From NCBI RefSeq assembly GCF_001426925.1, contig NZ_LMFR01000022.1, positions 1 through 64,000 on the forward strand: a DNA stretch of 64,000 nt, in the 5' to 3' direction. The notes beneath the pieces were generated by a model. The model was not told where the DNA came from, did no database searches, and saw only the letters and a program-made list of their open reading frames with translations. This DNA is from Microbacterium sp. Root53. Its GTDB lineage: Bacteria > Actinomycetota > Actinomycetes > Actinomycetales > Microbacteriaceae. The position numbers and the translations under genes were made by a program. Positions 8,703-19,246 of this stretch are shown piece by piece. Within the stretch, counting starts at the first letter, position 1. Each line of letters begins with the position of its first letter.

Positions 8703-9770
8703 TCAGCCGCGCGTGGTCTCGGCCGCGATCGCGGCGACGAACGCGTCGACGTCGGCCTCGGTCGTGTCCCAGCTCGTGAGCCAGCGGACCTCGCCCGTGG
8801 CCTCGTCCCAGTCGTAGAAGCGGAAGCGCTCGCGCAGCCGGTCGGCGACGCCGGGCGGCAGCGTCGCGAAGACGCCGTTGGCCTGCGTCGGCTGCGTGAA
8901 TGCGACGCCCCGGATGGAGCCCGCGGCCAGTCCGGCCTCGACACCCGCGCGCAGGCGGGCCGCCATCGCGTTGGCGTGCGCGCCGCTGCGCAGCCACAGG
9001 TCGTCCTCGAGCAGCGCGACGAGCTGCGCCGACACGAACCGCATCTTGGACGCGAGCTGCATGGCGCTCTTGCGCAGGTACGGGATGCCGTCCACGGCAT
9101 GCGGGTCCAGGACGACGACCGCCTCGGCGCCGATCGCGCCGTTCTTGGTGCCGCCGAAGCTCAGCACGTCGACGCCCACGTCGCGCGTGAATGCCCGCAG
9201 CGGCATGTCGAGCGCGGCGGCCGCGTTCGCGATCCGGGCGCCGTCCATGTGCACGGTCAGGCCGAGCGCGTGGGCGCGATCCGCGATCGCGGCGATCTCG
9301 TCGACCGAGTACAGCGTGCCGAGCTCGGTCGACTGCGTGATCGAGACGACCTGCGGCACGGCCTGGTGCACCCCGCGGGATCCCGCCACCGCCTCGACCA
9401 GGTCGGGCGTGAGCTTGGCGTCCGGCGTCGCGACCGGGACGATCTTGAAGCCGCCCACCTTCTCCGGCGCCCCGCCCTCGTCGGTGTTGACGTGCGCGAC
9501 GGCCGGCGCGATCACCGCGCCCCACCGGGTGACCATCGACTGCAGCGCCACCACGTTGGCGCCCGTGCCGTTGAACACCGGGAACGCCTCGACGCCGTCG
9601 CCGAGCAGCTCCGAGAACAGCTCCTGCAGGCGCGCGGTCCAGGCGTCGTCCCCGTACGAGACCTCGTGCCCGCCGTTGGCCGCGGCGATCGCCGCGATCA
9701 CCTCGGGATGGGCGCCGGCGTAGTTGTCCGAGGCGAAGCCGCGGCGGTCCGGATCGTGCAGGGCATCCAC
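8703..9770 (-). CDS. Low-specificity threonine aldolase family (PLP enzyme)
   Basis: This fold-type I PLP enzyme family splits L-threonine or allo-threonine into glycine and acetaldehyde. The 355-residue protein shows the usual RRGFASDNYAGAHPEV start, a FNGTGANVVAL cofactor-phosphate region near 66-76, HMDGARI near 165 (Asp binds the pyridine nitrogen) and the Schiff-base lysine in SFGGTKNGAIG near 200. Length and motif order match the family. The GTG start at 9770 has TAGGCT six bases upstream, so the message is probably leaderless. It is divergent from a histidine kinase and convergent with the NUDIX-like gene; no glycine-pathway neighbours. Confidence 0.88.
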   Translation of the reverse strand: MDALHDPDRRGFASDNYAGAHPEVIAAIAAANGGHEVSYGDDAWTARLQELFSELLGDGVEAFPVFNGTGANVVALQSMVTRWGAVIAPAVAHVNTDEGGAPEKVGGFKIVPVATPDAKLTPDLVEAVAGSRGVHQAVPQVVSITQSTELGTLYSVDEIAAIADRAHALGLTVHMDGARIANAAAALDMPLRAFTRDVGVDVLSFGGTKNGAIGAEAVVVLDPHAVDGIPYLRKSAMQLASKMRFVSAQLVALLEDDLWLRSGAHANAMAARLRAGVEAGLAAGSIRGVAFTQPTQANGVFATLPPGVADRLRERFRFYDWDEATGEVRWLTSWDTTEADVDAFVAAIAAETTRG

Positions 9771-9858
9771 CCGATCAGCCTACGGGTGGCGTCAGGGGCC
9801 ACACGGATACATCCCGCGACGGATGTGACCGTCGCCCCGGGACCGTACGGTGAGACGG

Positions 9859-11082
9859 ATGGATGCGCGCGCGACGACCGAGGGGCTCCGGATGCCCCGG
9901 GGCTGGATCCGGGACGTCTCGCCCGGGCAGTGGCTCATCGACTCCGTGCTCGGCGCGGTCTTCGCGCTCGCGTCCCTCGCATGGCGCGGGCTGTACGGCG
10001 ACATGTCGCCCGCGTGGTTCTTCCTCGTGGTCGCGTCGATGGTCGCCGCGCTCATGCTGAGCCGGGTGTCGCCACCGCTCGCCCTCGCGGTCGCGTGGGG
10101 CGGCGCGATCCTGCAGATGCTCGCGGGCCTGCAGCCGACGTTCGCGAACACGGCGATCTTCGTGGTGCTGTTCGCGACCGCGGCCTACGGCACGAGGGCC
10201 GTGTACTGGGCCGGCTTCGCCTCGGCGTTCGTCGGCGCCTTCACGATCGTCGCCTACCTGTACGGGGTCGCGTGGACGTCCCCGGACGTGCCGGGCCTGC
10301 TGTGGGACCGCCTGACCGCGGGCGTGCTGATGTTCGTGGCCGCGCTGTTCGCGCTGCTGCTGTCGTGGACGCTCGGCGCCCTCTACCGCTCGGTCGTGCG
10401 GGCGCGCGAGGGGCGCCTCGCCCAGCGCCATGCCGAGGAGCGCGCCGCCGCCGAGGAGGAGCGCGGCCGGATCGCCCGCGACATGCACGACGTGGTGGCG
10501 CACTCGCTCGCGGTCGTGATCGCGCAGGCCGACGGCGCGCGGTACGCGGCCGCGTCCGATCCGGATGCGGCGACGGCCGCGCTCGGCACCATCAGCCAGA
10601 CGGCGCGGGCTGCGCTGTCGGACGTGCGGCTGCTGCTGACCCAGCTGCGCCACGGTCAGTTCGGGTCGGGCGGCGAGGCGGAGGGGCCGCAGCCGACGCT
10701 CGCCGACCTCGAGGACCTGTACGCGCAGGTGCGCGCGGCCGGCGTGGACCTGCGCGTCGACGTCGATCCGGCGCCGCCCGGCACGCCGCCCGCGTCGGCG
10801 CAGCTCGCGGTGTACCGCATCCTGCAGGAGGCGCTCACGAACGCGCTGCGCCACGGCGACGGCGGGCCGGTCGACGTCGCGCTCGCGTGGCTCCCGGACC
10901 GCGTCGAGCTGACGGTCCGCAACGGCGTCCGCGCGGATGCGCGCCCGTCCGAGCCCGGCGGGCACGGCCTGATCGGCATGCGCGAGCGCGCGCAGCTGGT
11001 CGGCGGACGTCTCGACGCCGGCGCCGACGCCGGGGTCTTCACCGTGCGGGCCGTGCTTCCCGTGGAGAGGAGAGCGGCATGA
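9859..11082 (+). CDS. NarL/DesK-type membrane sensor histidine kinase
   Basis: The 407-residue kinase has five or six N-terminal transmembrane segments (about 25-150) and almost no extracellular loop. A linker, an HisKA_3 dimerisation domain with phospho-accepting His in RDMHDVVAHSLAVV (about 210-224) and a HATPase domain follow, with ILQEALTNALRHG (N box) and GHGLIGMRERAQLVGG (G box). Such kinases usually sense membrane or envelope state. The ATG at 9859 is preferred over a GTG nine bases upstream because TACGGT (9846-9851) lies seven bases before it. The stop overlaps the response-regulator start by four bases (ATGA). No target gene for the pair lies next to it. Confidence 0.88.
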   Translation: MDARATTEGLRMPRGWIRDVSPGQWLIDSVLGAVFALASLAWRGLYGDMSPAWFFLVVASMVAALMLSRVSPPLALAVAWGGAILQMLAGLQPTFANTAIFVVLFATAAYGTRAVYWAGFASAFVGAFTIVAYLYGVAWTSPDVPGLLWDRLTAGVLMFVAALFALLLSWTLGALYRSVVRAREGRLAQRHAEERAAAEEERGRIARDMHDVVAHSLAVVIAQADGARYAAASDPDAATAALGTISQTARAALSDVRLLLTQLRHGQFGSGGEAEGPQPTLADLEDLYAQVRAAGVDLRVDVDPAPPGTPPASAQLAVYRILQEALTNALRHGDGGPVDVALAWLPDRVELTVRNGVRADARPSEPGGHGLIGMRERAQLVGGRLDAGADAGVFTVRAVLPVERRAA

Positions 11083-11714
11083 TCCGCGTCGTGCTCGTGG
11101 ACGACCAGGCGCTGTTCCGCGCCGGCATCCGGATGCTGGTCGCGTCGCAGCCCGACCTCGAGGTCGTGGGCGAGGCGGGGGACGGGCGCGAGGCGCTCGC
11201 CGTCGTCCGCGCGTCGCGTCCCGACGTGATCCTCATGGACATCCGGATGCCCGTCATGGACGGCCTCGCCGCGACCGCGGAGCTGCTGAAGGACCCGGAT
11301 CCGGCGAAGGTCGTGATGCTCACGACGTTCGACCTGGACGAGGCGGCCGCCCGCGCCATCCGGCAGGGCGCATCCGGGTTCCTGCTCAAGGACGCCGAGC
11401 CGGAGTTCCTGCTCGCGGCGATCCGCACGGTCCACGCCGGCTCGAGCGTGATCGCCGCCGCCGCGACCCGCGACCTGTTCGCCCACTTCGCGGAGGCGCC
11501 GCGCCCCGTGCCTCCGGCCTACGGCGACCTGACCGAGCGCGAGCGGGAGATCTTCGCGCTCGCCGCGCGCGGCCTCAGCAACGCCGAGATCGCGGCACGC
11601 GAGTTCCTCAGCGAGGCCACGGTCAAGACCCACATCAGCCGCATCCTCACCAAGCTCGCCCTCCGCGACCGCGTGCAGCTCGTCGTCTTCGCCTTCGAGC
11701 ACGGGCTCGCCTGA
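11079..11714 (+). CDS. NarL/FixJ-family response regulator
   Basis: The 211-residue regulator has a receiver domain (1-120) with acidic pocket VDDQ, phospho-accepting Asp in ILMDIRMPVMDG (near 54), switch Thr in VMLTTFD and conserved Lys in FLLKDA. A LuxR-type helix-turn-helix (about 145-205, LTEREREIFALAARGLSNAEIA and ATVKTHISRIL) follows. Its ATG overlaps the kinase stop, so the two are co-translated. The target is probably a promoter elsewhere, since the next gene downstream is the convergent katG. A stem-loop 10 bases after the stop ends the transcript. Confidence 0.92.
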   Translation: MIRVVLVDDQALFRAGIRMLVASQPDLEVVGEAGDGREALAVVRASRPDVILMDIRMPVMDGLAATAELLKDPDPAKVVMLTTFDLDEAAARAIRQGASGFLLKDAEPEFLLAAIRTVHAGSSVIAAAATRDLFAHFAEAPRPVPPAYGDLTEREREIFALAARGLSNAEIAAREFLSEATVKTHISRILTKLALRDRVQLVVFAFEHGLA

Positions 11715-11723
11715 AAACGACGA

Positions 11724-11751
11724 AGCCGCCCCCTCGGATGAGGGAGCGGCT
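11724..11751. terminator. Bidirectional stem-loop terminator
   Basis: AGCCGC-C-CCCTC and GAGGG-A-GCGGCT pair around a GGAT loop, between the convergent response-regulator and katG stop codons. There is no T-run, as is common for GC-rich actinobacterial terminators. Confidence 0.75.
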
Positions 11752-11765
11752 CCGTGTGAGGAGGG

Positions 11766-14054
<2,289 letters not shown>

Positions 14055-14501
14055 TCAGGGGAGATCTGCGGACTCCGGGGCCGCGGCCTGGCATGACGCG
14101 CACAGCCCCCAGAAGATGAACTCGGCCTCGTCGATCGCGAAGCCGTGGTCGTCGGCCGGCACGGCGCACGGCGCGGAGCCGACCGCGCAGTCGACGTCGA
14201 CGATGAGGCCGCACGAGCGGCACACGAGGTGGTGGTGGTTGTCGCCCACGCGGGACTCGTAGCGCGCGACCATGCCGTGCGGCTGGATGCGGCGCACCAG
14301 GCCCGCGCGGGTGAGCGCGTGCAGCGAGTCGTAGACGGCCTGGTGCGACACGGCGGGGAGCTTCTCGCGCACGACCCGGATGACCGTGTCGGTGTCGGCG
14401 TGCGCCGCCGTCTGCACGGCCTCGAGCGTCGCGAGCCGCGGCGCCGTGACGCGCAGGGAGGCCGCGCGGAGGGCCTCCTCCGGGGTGGCGTGCGCATGCA
14501 T
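14055..14501 (-). CDS. furA: Fur-family regulator FurA, next to katG
   Basis: The 148-residue protein is a metal-dependent repressor with an N-terminal winged helix (about 8-80; AVYDSLHALTRAGLVRR recognition region) and a dimerisation domain with the His-rich metal site GDNHHHLVCRSCG and a second Cys pair LCASC, the structural zinc site. In actinobacteria FurA represses itself and katG and is released by peroxide. The frame is open to a TTG at 14522; ATG 14501 is chosen because MHAHATPEEALR matches family length. GAAGGG lies upstream. The promoter carries the TTGAATGGTTCAA operator. The gene leads the furA-katG operon and is divergent from the ABC transporter genes. Confidence 0.92.
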   Translation of the reverse strand: MHAHATPEEALRAASLRVTAPRLATLEAVQTAAHADTDTVIRVVREKLPAVSHQAVYDSLHALTRAGLVRRIQPHGMVARYESRVGDNHHHLVCRSCGLIVDVDCAVGSAPCAVPADDHGFAIDEAEFIFWGLCASCQAAAPESADLP

Positions 14502-14525
14502 CACGGGATCACCGCCCTTCAAATC

Positions 14526-14538
14526 TTGAATGGTTCAA
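14526..14538. promoter_or_regulatory. Fur-type operator of furA-katG
   Basis: TTGAA-TGG-TTCAA is a perfect 5-bp inverted repeat 25 bases before the furA start, in an AT-rich patch of a GC-rich gap. It resembles the TTGAAT-x-ATTCAA-like sites reported for FurA autoregulation in streptomycetes. Confidence 0.7.
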
Positions 14539-14611
14539 AACTAGCTGCCGGCGCGTGGGTTGTAAACCGCGCGGCGTGTCCCGGCGTGTCGCCGCTCGCG
14601 CCCGCCATCCG

Positions 14612-14707
14612 GACACAACGCAGGACCTGTCGCGCTTCCCGGGCGTGTCGACCGCGGAAATCCGCGCCCGGCCCACCGGACGCCGCGATCCGCTCCTGCG
14701 TTGTGTC
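14612..14707. repeat. 96-bp nested palindrome, family P1 copy 1
   Basis: The outer arms GACACAACGCAGGA and TCCTGCGTTGTGTC are exact reverse complements. Inside are a shared CCCGGGCG stretch and an inner stem (CCGGGCG at 14639-14645 with CGCCCGG at 14665-14671, plus CGCGG/CCGCG). It lies in the divergent furA/ABC gap. Two more copies with identical arms lie at 17116 and 23263. Confidence 0.9.
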
Positions 14708-14801
14708 GACGGAGGGGGCCCCGAGGATCATCCCCGCGATGTACGCGGATGCCCCCGCCGGCCGATCCGCCGCCCCCGTCCCGCTCCGTAGCGTCGCCGG
14801 T

Positions 14802-15601
<800 letters not shown>

Positions 15602-15605
<4 letters not shown>

Positions 15606-17062
15606 GCGCCGCGATCGCCACCGTCGTCCCGGACACCTCGGCCACGGCTCCGCGCGCCGCCGGCCTGGCGTTCCTGCGCGAGCGGGGCATGGGGGCGAGC
15701 ATCCTGGTCGCGGCGCTGTCGACCGCGTTCGGAGTGCTGCTCCTCAGCGCGACCGGATTCCTCGGCGTCCTGCTCGCGACCGACCCGTACATCGGCGATT
15801 CCGAGACGCTGCTCATCGTGATCGCGATCCTCAGCGGGATCCTGCTTCTGCTGGCGCTGTACGTGGCCGCGATCGTGACGGCCAACACGTTCTCGACGAT
15901 CGTCGCGGGCCGCACGCGGCGGATCGCCCTGATGCGGTTGATCGGCGCGACCGCGCGCTCGCAGCGCGTGGAGGTCGCCCGCCAGGGCCTGGTCGTGGGC
16001 GCGATCGGCGCGGCGCTCGGCCTCGCCGTCGGCGTCGCGCTCGCCGCGGGCGGCGTCGCGGTGGCGACCGCGGTCATCCGAGACACCGGATACGAGGTCG
16101 CGCAGGCGTGGCTGCTTGTGCCGGCCGCGATCGTGACGCTCACGACGTGGGCCGCCGCGTGGGTGGGCTCGCGCCGCGTGCTCACGGTCACGCCGCTGCA
16201 GGCGCTCGGCGGATCGGTCGAGCGCGCGCACGACGAGTTCTCGCGGCCCGCGCGCAACGTCCCGGCGGCGGTGCTGGTCGGCGCCGGCACGCTGCTGCTC
16301 GTCGGCGGCGTCTTGCTGGGGGCCGTGACGCCCCTCGGCGTGCTGCCGGCGTTCCTCGGAGGCCTGCTGTCGTTCACGGGCCTGGTGGTCGGATCCACCG
16401 TCGTGATGCCGCCCGTGCTGCGGCTCGTGGGGCGGGCGTTCGGCGACTCGGCCGTCGCCCGGCTCGCGGCCGACAACGCGCTGCGGTACCCCGAGCGCAC
16501 CAGCCGGATGGGCATCGGCGTCACGGTCGGCGTGACCCTCGTGACGATGTTCGCCGTGGCGGCGGAGAGCGCGCAGGCCGTGCTGGCCGCCAACTCGCAG
16601 GGCCTGGACCTCGGCCGCATCCCGGTGCTCGATCAGTTCGCCGCGGTCATGATGGCGCTGGTCGGCGTCTCGGCCGTGATCGCCGCCGTGGGTCTGGTGA
16701 ACCTGCTCACGATCGGCGTCGTCCAGCGCCGCCGCGAGCTGGGCCTGCTGCGCGCTCTCGGCCTGTCCAACGCGCAGATCCGACGGATGGTGCTGCTCGA
16801 GGCCACGCACATCACGCTCGCGTCGGTCGCGCTCGGGCTCGTGCTCGGGGTGTTCTACGGCTGGGTGGGCGCGCAGTCCGTGCTCGGCTCCGTGTCGCTG
16901 GTCGTGGGCGCGCCGGGCGGCGCGATCGTGATGCCCGCCGTGCCGTGGCTGTTCGTGGCGGCGGTGGTCGTCGCGGCGGCCGCGCTCACACTCGTGGCGG
17001 CGGTCGTCCCGACGCGCCTCGCGACCCGCGTGGTCCCGGTCGAGGCGCTGCACGCCGAGTGA
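15602..17062 (+). CDS. FtsX/MacB-type ABC transporter permease
   Basis: The 486-residue permease partners the ATPase just upstream (ATGA overlap). Hydrophobic segments lie at about 33-60, 72-98, 130-160, 175-190, 220-265 and then three near 340-365, 395-425 and 450-475. The C-terminal block with RRRELGLLRALGLSNAQIRRMVLLEA is the FtsX domain, and a similar IALMRLIGATARSQRVEVARQG occurs in the N-terminal half, so the protein carries two FtsX-like halves. No periplasmic MacB-type core of size is evident. The substrate is unknown. A 15-bp stem-loop starts four bases after the stop. Confidence 0.88.
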
Positions 17063-17066
17063 GGCT

Positions 17067-17101
17067 CCGCGCGCCGGATGCGTCGGGCATCCGGCGCGCG
17101 G
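17067..17101. terminator. Stem-loop terminator after ABC permease
   Basis: A perfect 15-bp stem (CCGCGCGCCGGATGC with its complement) with loop GTCGG starts four bases after the permease stop. There is no U-tract. Confidence 0.75.
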
Positions 17102-17115
17102 CCGTCACTGTCTCC

Positions 17116-17209
17116 GACACAACGCAGGACTTCTCGCGCATCCCGGGCGTGTTCGGCCTGTTCTCCGGCCCGACACGCCGTCACCCCCGCCCAGGTCCTG
17201 CGTTGTGTC
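17116..17209. repeat. 94-bp nested palindrome, family P1 copy 2
   Basis: The outer arms are identical to copy 1. The inner stem is GGCGTGTTCGGCC (17146-17158) with GGCCCGACACGCC (17167-17179), 12 of 13 positions paired including one G-U. It lies between two convergent stop codons. Confidence 0.9.
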
Positions 17210-17231
17210 GCACGGACGGGCGCGTGACCGC

Positions 17232-17729
17232 TCAGATGCCGCGGACCATCCGGAGCTCGTGCAGCGTGACGCCGCCGACCTCGTCGTCCTTGCGGGCGCC
17301 GTCCAGCGCGAAGCCGATCTTCTCGTAGAACCGGATGGCGCGGGCGTTGCCCTCGAGCGCCCACAGGAACGCGGGCAGCTCGCCGAGGGCCGCGTCGGCC
17401 AGCAGTGCACCGGCGCCTGAGCCGTGCCGCTTCGGGTGCACGTACAGGGCCCACAGCTCGAGCGGCCAGGGCGGGTCGTCGCCCCGCGCCGGTCCCGACG
17501 AGCTGAAGCCGATCACCTCGTCGCCCTCGATGGCAACCCACGTCCGCCCCTGCTGGTCGAGGCCCTCCAGGATGGCGCGCCAGCGCGTGGTGCGGGCCGC
17601 GATGTCGAGCGAGTCCAGCACCGCCTGCGGCACGAGCCCCGCGTACGCGATCTGCCAGGTGCGGACGTGCACCCTCGCCAGGCCCTCGGCGTCGTCCGGC
17701 AGCGCCCGCCGGACGGCGATCTCACTCAT
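17232..17729 (-). CDS. GNAT-family N-acetyltransferase
   Basis: This 165-residue acetyl-CoA-dependent acetyltransferase has motif A at LWALYVHPKRHGSGAGALL (about 95-113; R/Q-x2-G-x-G/A CoA-phosphate loop as RHGSGAG) and motif B FYEKIGFALDGARK near 140. The N-terminus VRRALPDDAEGLARVHVRTW is typical of the family. The acceptor substrate is unknown. Its ATG overlaps the 3' end of the upstream SRPBCC gene by 8 bp, so they form a two-gene operon. Confidence 0.85.
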   Translation of the reverse strand: MSEIAVRRALPDDAEGLARVHVRTWQIAYAGLVPQAVLDSLDIAARTTRWRAILEGLDQQGRTWVAIEGDEVIGFSSSGPARGDDPPWPLELWALYVHPKRHGSGAGALLADAALGELPAFLWALEGNARAIRFYEKIGFALDGARKDDEVGGVTLHELRMVRGI

Positions 17730-18240
17730 CCGCGGCGTCCGGCTCGACCGGCTCCCCGTCGTACGCCCAGGTCGGGGCGAGGCGCTTCAGGCGCGCGCCG
17801 CGCCACTGCCACACGGCCCACAGGGCCGGCCACAGGAGCGGCGCGACCGCCCCGCGGATCACGAGGCGCTCGCGCCACAGCGTGCGCGACGGGTCGCCGG
17901 GCAGCGGCGCGACGGCCATCTGGTGGTCCCACGCGTCGAGGCCGGCGAGCGGGCCCGTCAGTGGGATGCCGGCGTCGCGCAGGATCCGCACGGGGCCGTT
18001 CGCGTCGGTCTTCGTCCGGTCGCGCATCGAGATCAGGTGCGCGCCGAGCCCGAGGCCCGCGGTCGAGTAGCGCACCGGGGCGTCCGAGCCGTGCTCCCAC
18101 CGGACCGGCAGGCCGTCGGCCGCCATCGCCTCCACCCGCAGCAGGGGGCCGTAGAGCTCGGCGAGCGCGGCCGGCGAGTGCAGCGCGCGCCACGCCGCAT
18201 CCGCATCGATGTCGAGCACCAGCTTCTGCAGGATCCGCAT
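17722..18240 (-). CDS. SRPBCC-fold (START-like) protein
   Basis: The 172-residue protein begins MRILQKLVLDIDADAAWRALHSPAALAELYGPLL, the opening strand and helix of the SRPBCC/polyketide-cyclase fold, which makes a deep hydrophobic ligand pocket. It ends with a Trp-rich amphipathic stretch (LLWPALWAVWQWRGARLKRL). Ligand and reaction are unknown. The frame runs open to 18288; ATG 18240 is chosen because the fold begins there and the extra 16 residues look non-coding (they overlap a palindrome). First gene of an operon with the downstream acetyltransferase. Confidence 0.7.
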   Translation of the reverse strand: MRILQKLVLDIDADAAWRALHSPAALAELYGPLLRVEAMAADGLPVRWEHGSDAPVRYSTAGLGLGAHLISMRDRTKTDANGPVRILRDAGIPLTGPLAGLDAWDHQMAVAPLPGDPSRTLWRERLVIRGAVAPLLWPALWAVWQWRGARLKRLAPTWAYDGEPVEPDAADE

Positions 18241-18287
18241 GCCGCCACTCTGGCATCCGCCCCCGCGTCGGGTCATCCCCGAATCCA

Positions 18288-18338
18288 TGTCTCACTTCAA
18301 CGCGGAATCCGGCCCCGATTCCGCGCCGAAGTGAGACA
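18288..18338. repeat. 51-bp near-perfect palindrome
   Basis: Two 22-base arms beginning TGTCTCACTTC and ending GAAGTGAGACA, with two mismatches, flank a 7-base centre. It is central in the divergent gap between the SRPBCC and ComB-like genes. It could form a cruciform or act as an operator; only copy seen here. Confidence 0.8.
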
Positions 18339-18405
18339 CGGGTGCGGATGACGCCCCGCGACACACGGGATCGGCCGGCTTCGGATGCGCCCTACGCTGG
18401 GATCC

Positions 18406-19047
18406 GTGAGCTCGCCGTTCGATCAGTCCAGCTACCAGGTCCGCCTCGACTGGGGCCTCGAGGGGCTCCGTCGCCTCGCGCCCGCCGACGTGTACGTCGT
18501 CGTGGACGTCATCCGGTTCGCCTCCAACGCGGCCGCGACCGTCGCCGAGGGCGGCGAGGTCGTCGTCGCCGAGTCGCGGTGCCCCAACGGCGGCGCGATC
18601 TCGCGGGAGCTGGCCGAGCTGCCGCCGCGCGAGGACGGCGAGCGCCCGCTCGTCCTGGCGGCCGCGCTGCGCAACGCCTCGGCCGTCGCGCGCGCGATCA
18701 AGGCCGAGCAGGAGCGCCGCAGCGCCCGCACCAGCATCGCGGTCATCGCCGCCGGCGAGCGCACGCCCGAGGGCGACCTGCGCTTCGCGGTCGAGGACCA
18801 CCTCGGCGCGGGCGCCGTGATCGACGCGCTCACCCCGCTCGGGATCGACCATTCGTCGCCCGAGGCCGTGGCCGCCGCGGAGTCGTTCGCCGCGCTGCGC
18901 CGCGCCGTCAAGCACCTGCTCACGGCGAGCGGCTCCGGCCGCGAGCTCGAGGGCGACCCGCGGCACGAGCAGGTCCGCGCCGCAGCCAAGGTCGACGACC
19001 TCGACGCGGTCCCGGTCCTGCGCGACGGGGTGTATCGGGCGCTCTGA
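18406..19047 (+). CDS. ComB-like 2-phosphosulfolactate phosphatase family
   Basis: The 213-residue protein matches the ComB fold: VDVIRFASNAAATVAEGG near 32-50, the conserved CPNGGAISREL segment, LAAALRNASAVARAI and VIAAGERTPEGDLRFAVEDHLGAGAVIDAL. ComB hydrolyses 2-phosphosulfolactate in coenzyme M synthesis in archaea. Actinobacteria lack that pathway, so the substrate here is different or unknown and the name reflects fold only. The GTG at 18406 is chosen over an in-frame ATG at 18385 because TACGCT (18393-18398) lies seven bases before it, the spacing of a leaderless start. Confidence 0.78.
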   Translation: MSSPFDQSSYQVRLDWGLEGLRRLAPADVYVVVDVIRFASNAAATVAEGGEVVVAESRCPNGGAISRELAELPPREDGERPLVLAAALRNASAVARAIKAEQERRSARTSIAVIAAGERTPEGDLRFAVEDHLGAGAVIDALTPLGIDHSSPEAVAAAESFAALRRAVKHLLTASGSGRELEGDPRHEQVRAAAKVDDLDAVPVLRDGVYRAL

Positions 19048-19059
19048 GGCCCCCGCCGT

Positions 19060-19170
19060 GCTCGTTGAGCGACGAGCGCCAGCGAGGAGTCGAAACGCGG
19101 CCGAGCTTCCCGACCGGTCGGGAGCCGCGGCGCCGTTTCGACTCGCTTCGCTCCACGCTCGCTGCGCTCG
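19060..19170. repeat. GTTGAGCG/GTCGAAAC repeat, copies c in inverted pair
   Basis: A forward copy (19060-19097, GCTCGTTGAGCG to GTCGAAACG) faces an inverted copy (from GTTTCGACTCGCTTCGCTC at 19135). Together they form a long imperfect dyad after the ComB-like stop. Confidence 0.75.
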
Positions 19171-19198
19171 CACGACGGTCGACCTCCTCATACATGCC

Positions 19199-19230
19199 GA
19201 TGGCGGCGGTCCCCCCGGACCGCCGCCATC
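19199..19230 (-). terminator. Stem-loop terminator of dctA
   Basis: A perfect 14-bp stem, GATGGCGGCGGTCC with its complement and a CCCC loop, lies 16 bases past the dctA stop. Confidence 0.8.
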
Positions 19231-19246
19231 GCCCGCTCGGGTCGGG

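Noticed and set aside
18385..18405. An earlier ATG start for the ComB-like protein
   Set aside because: The predicted -10 box TACGCT lies after this ATG, so the codon would not be in the message.
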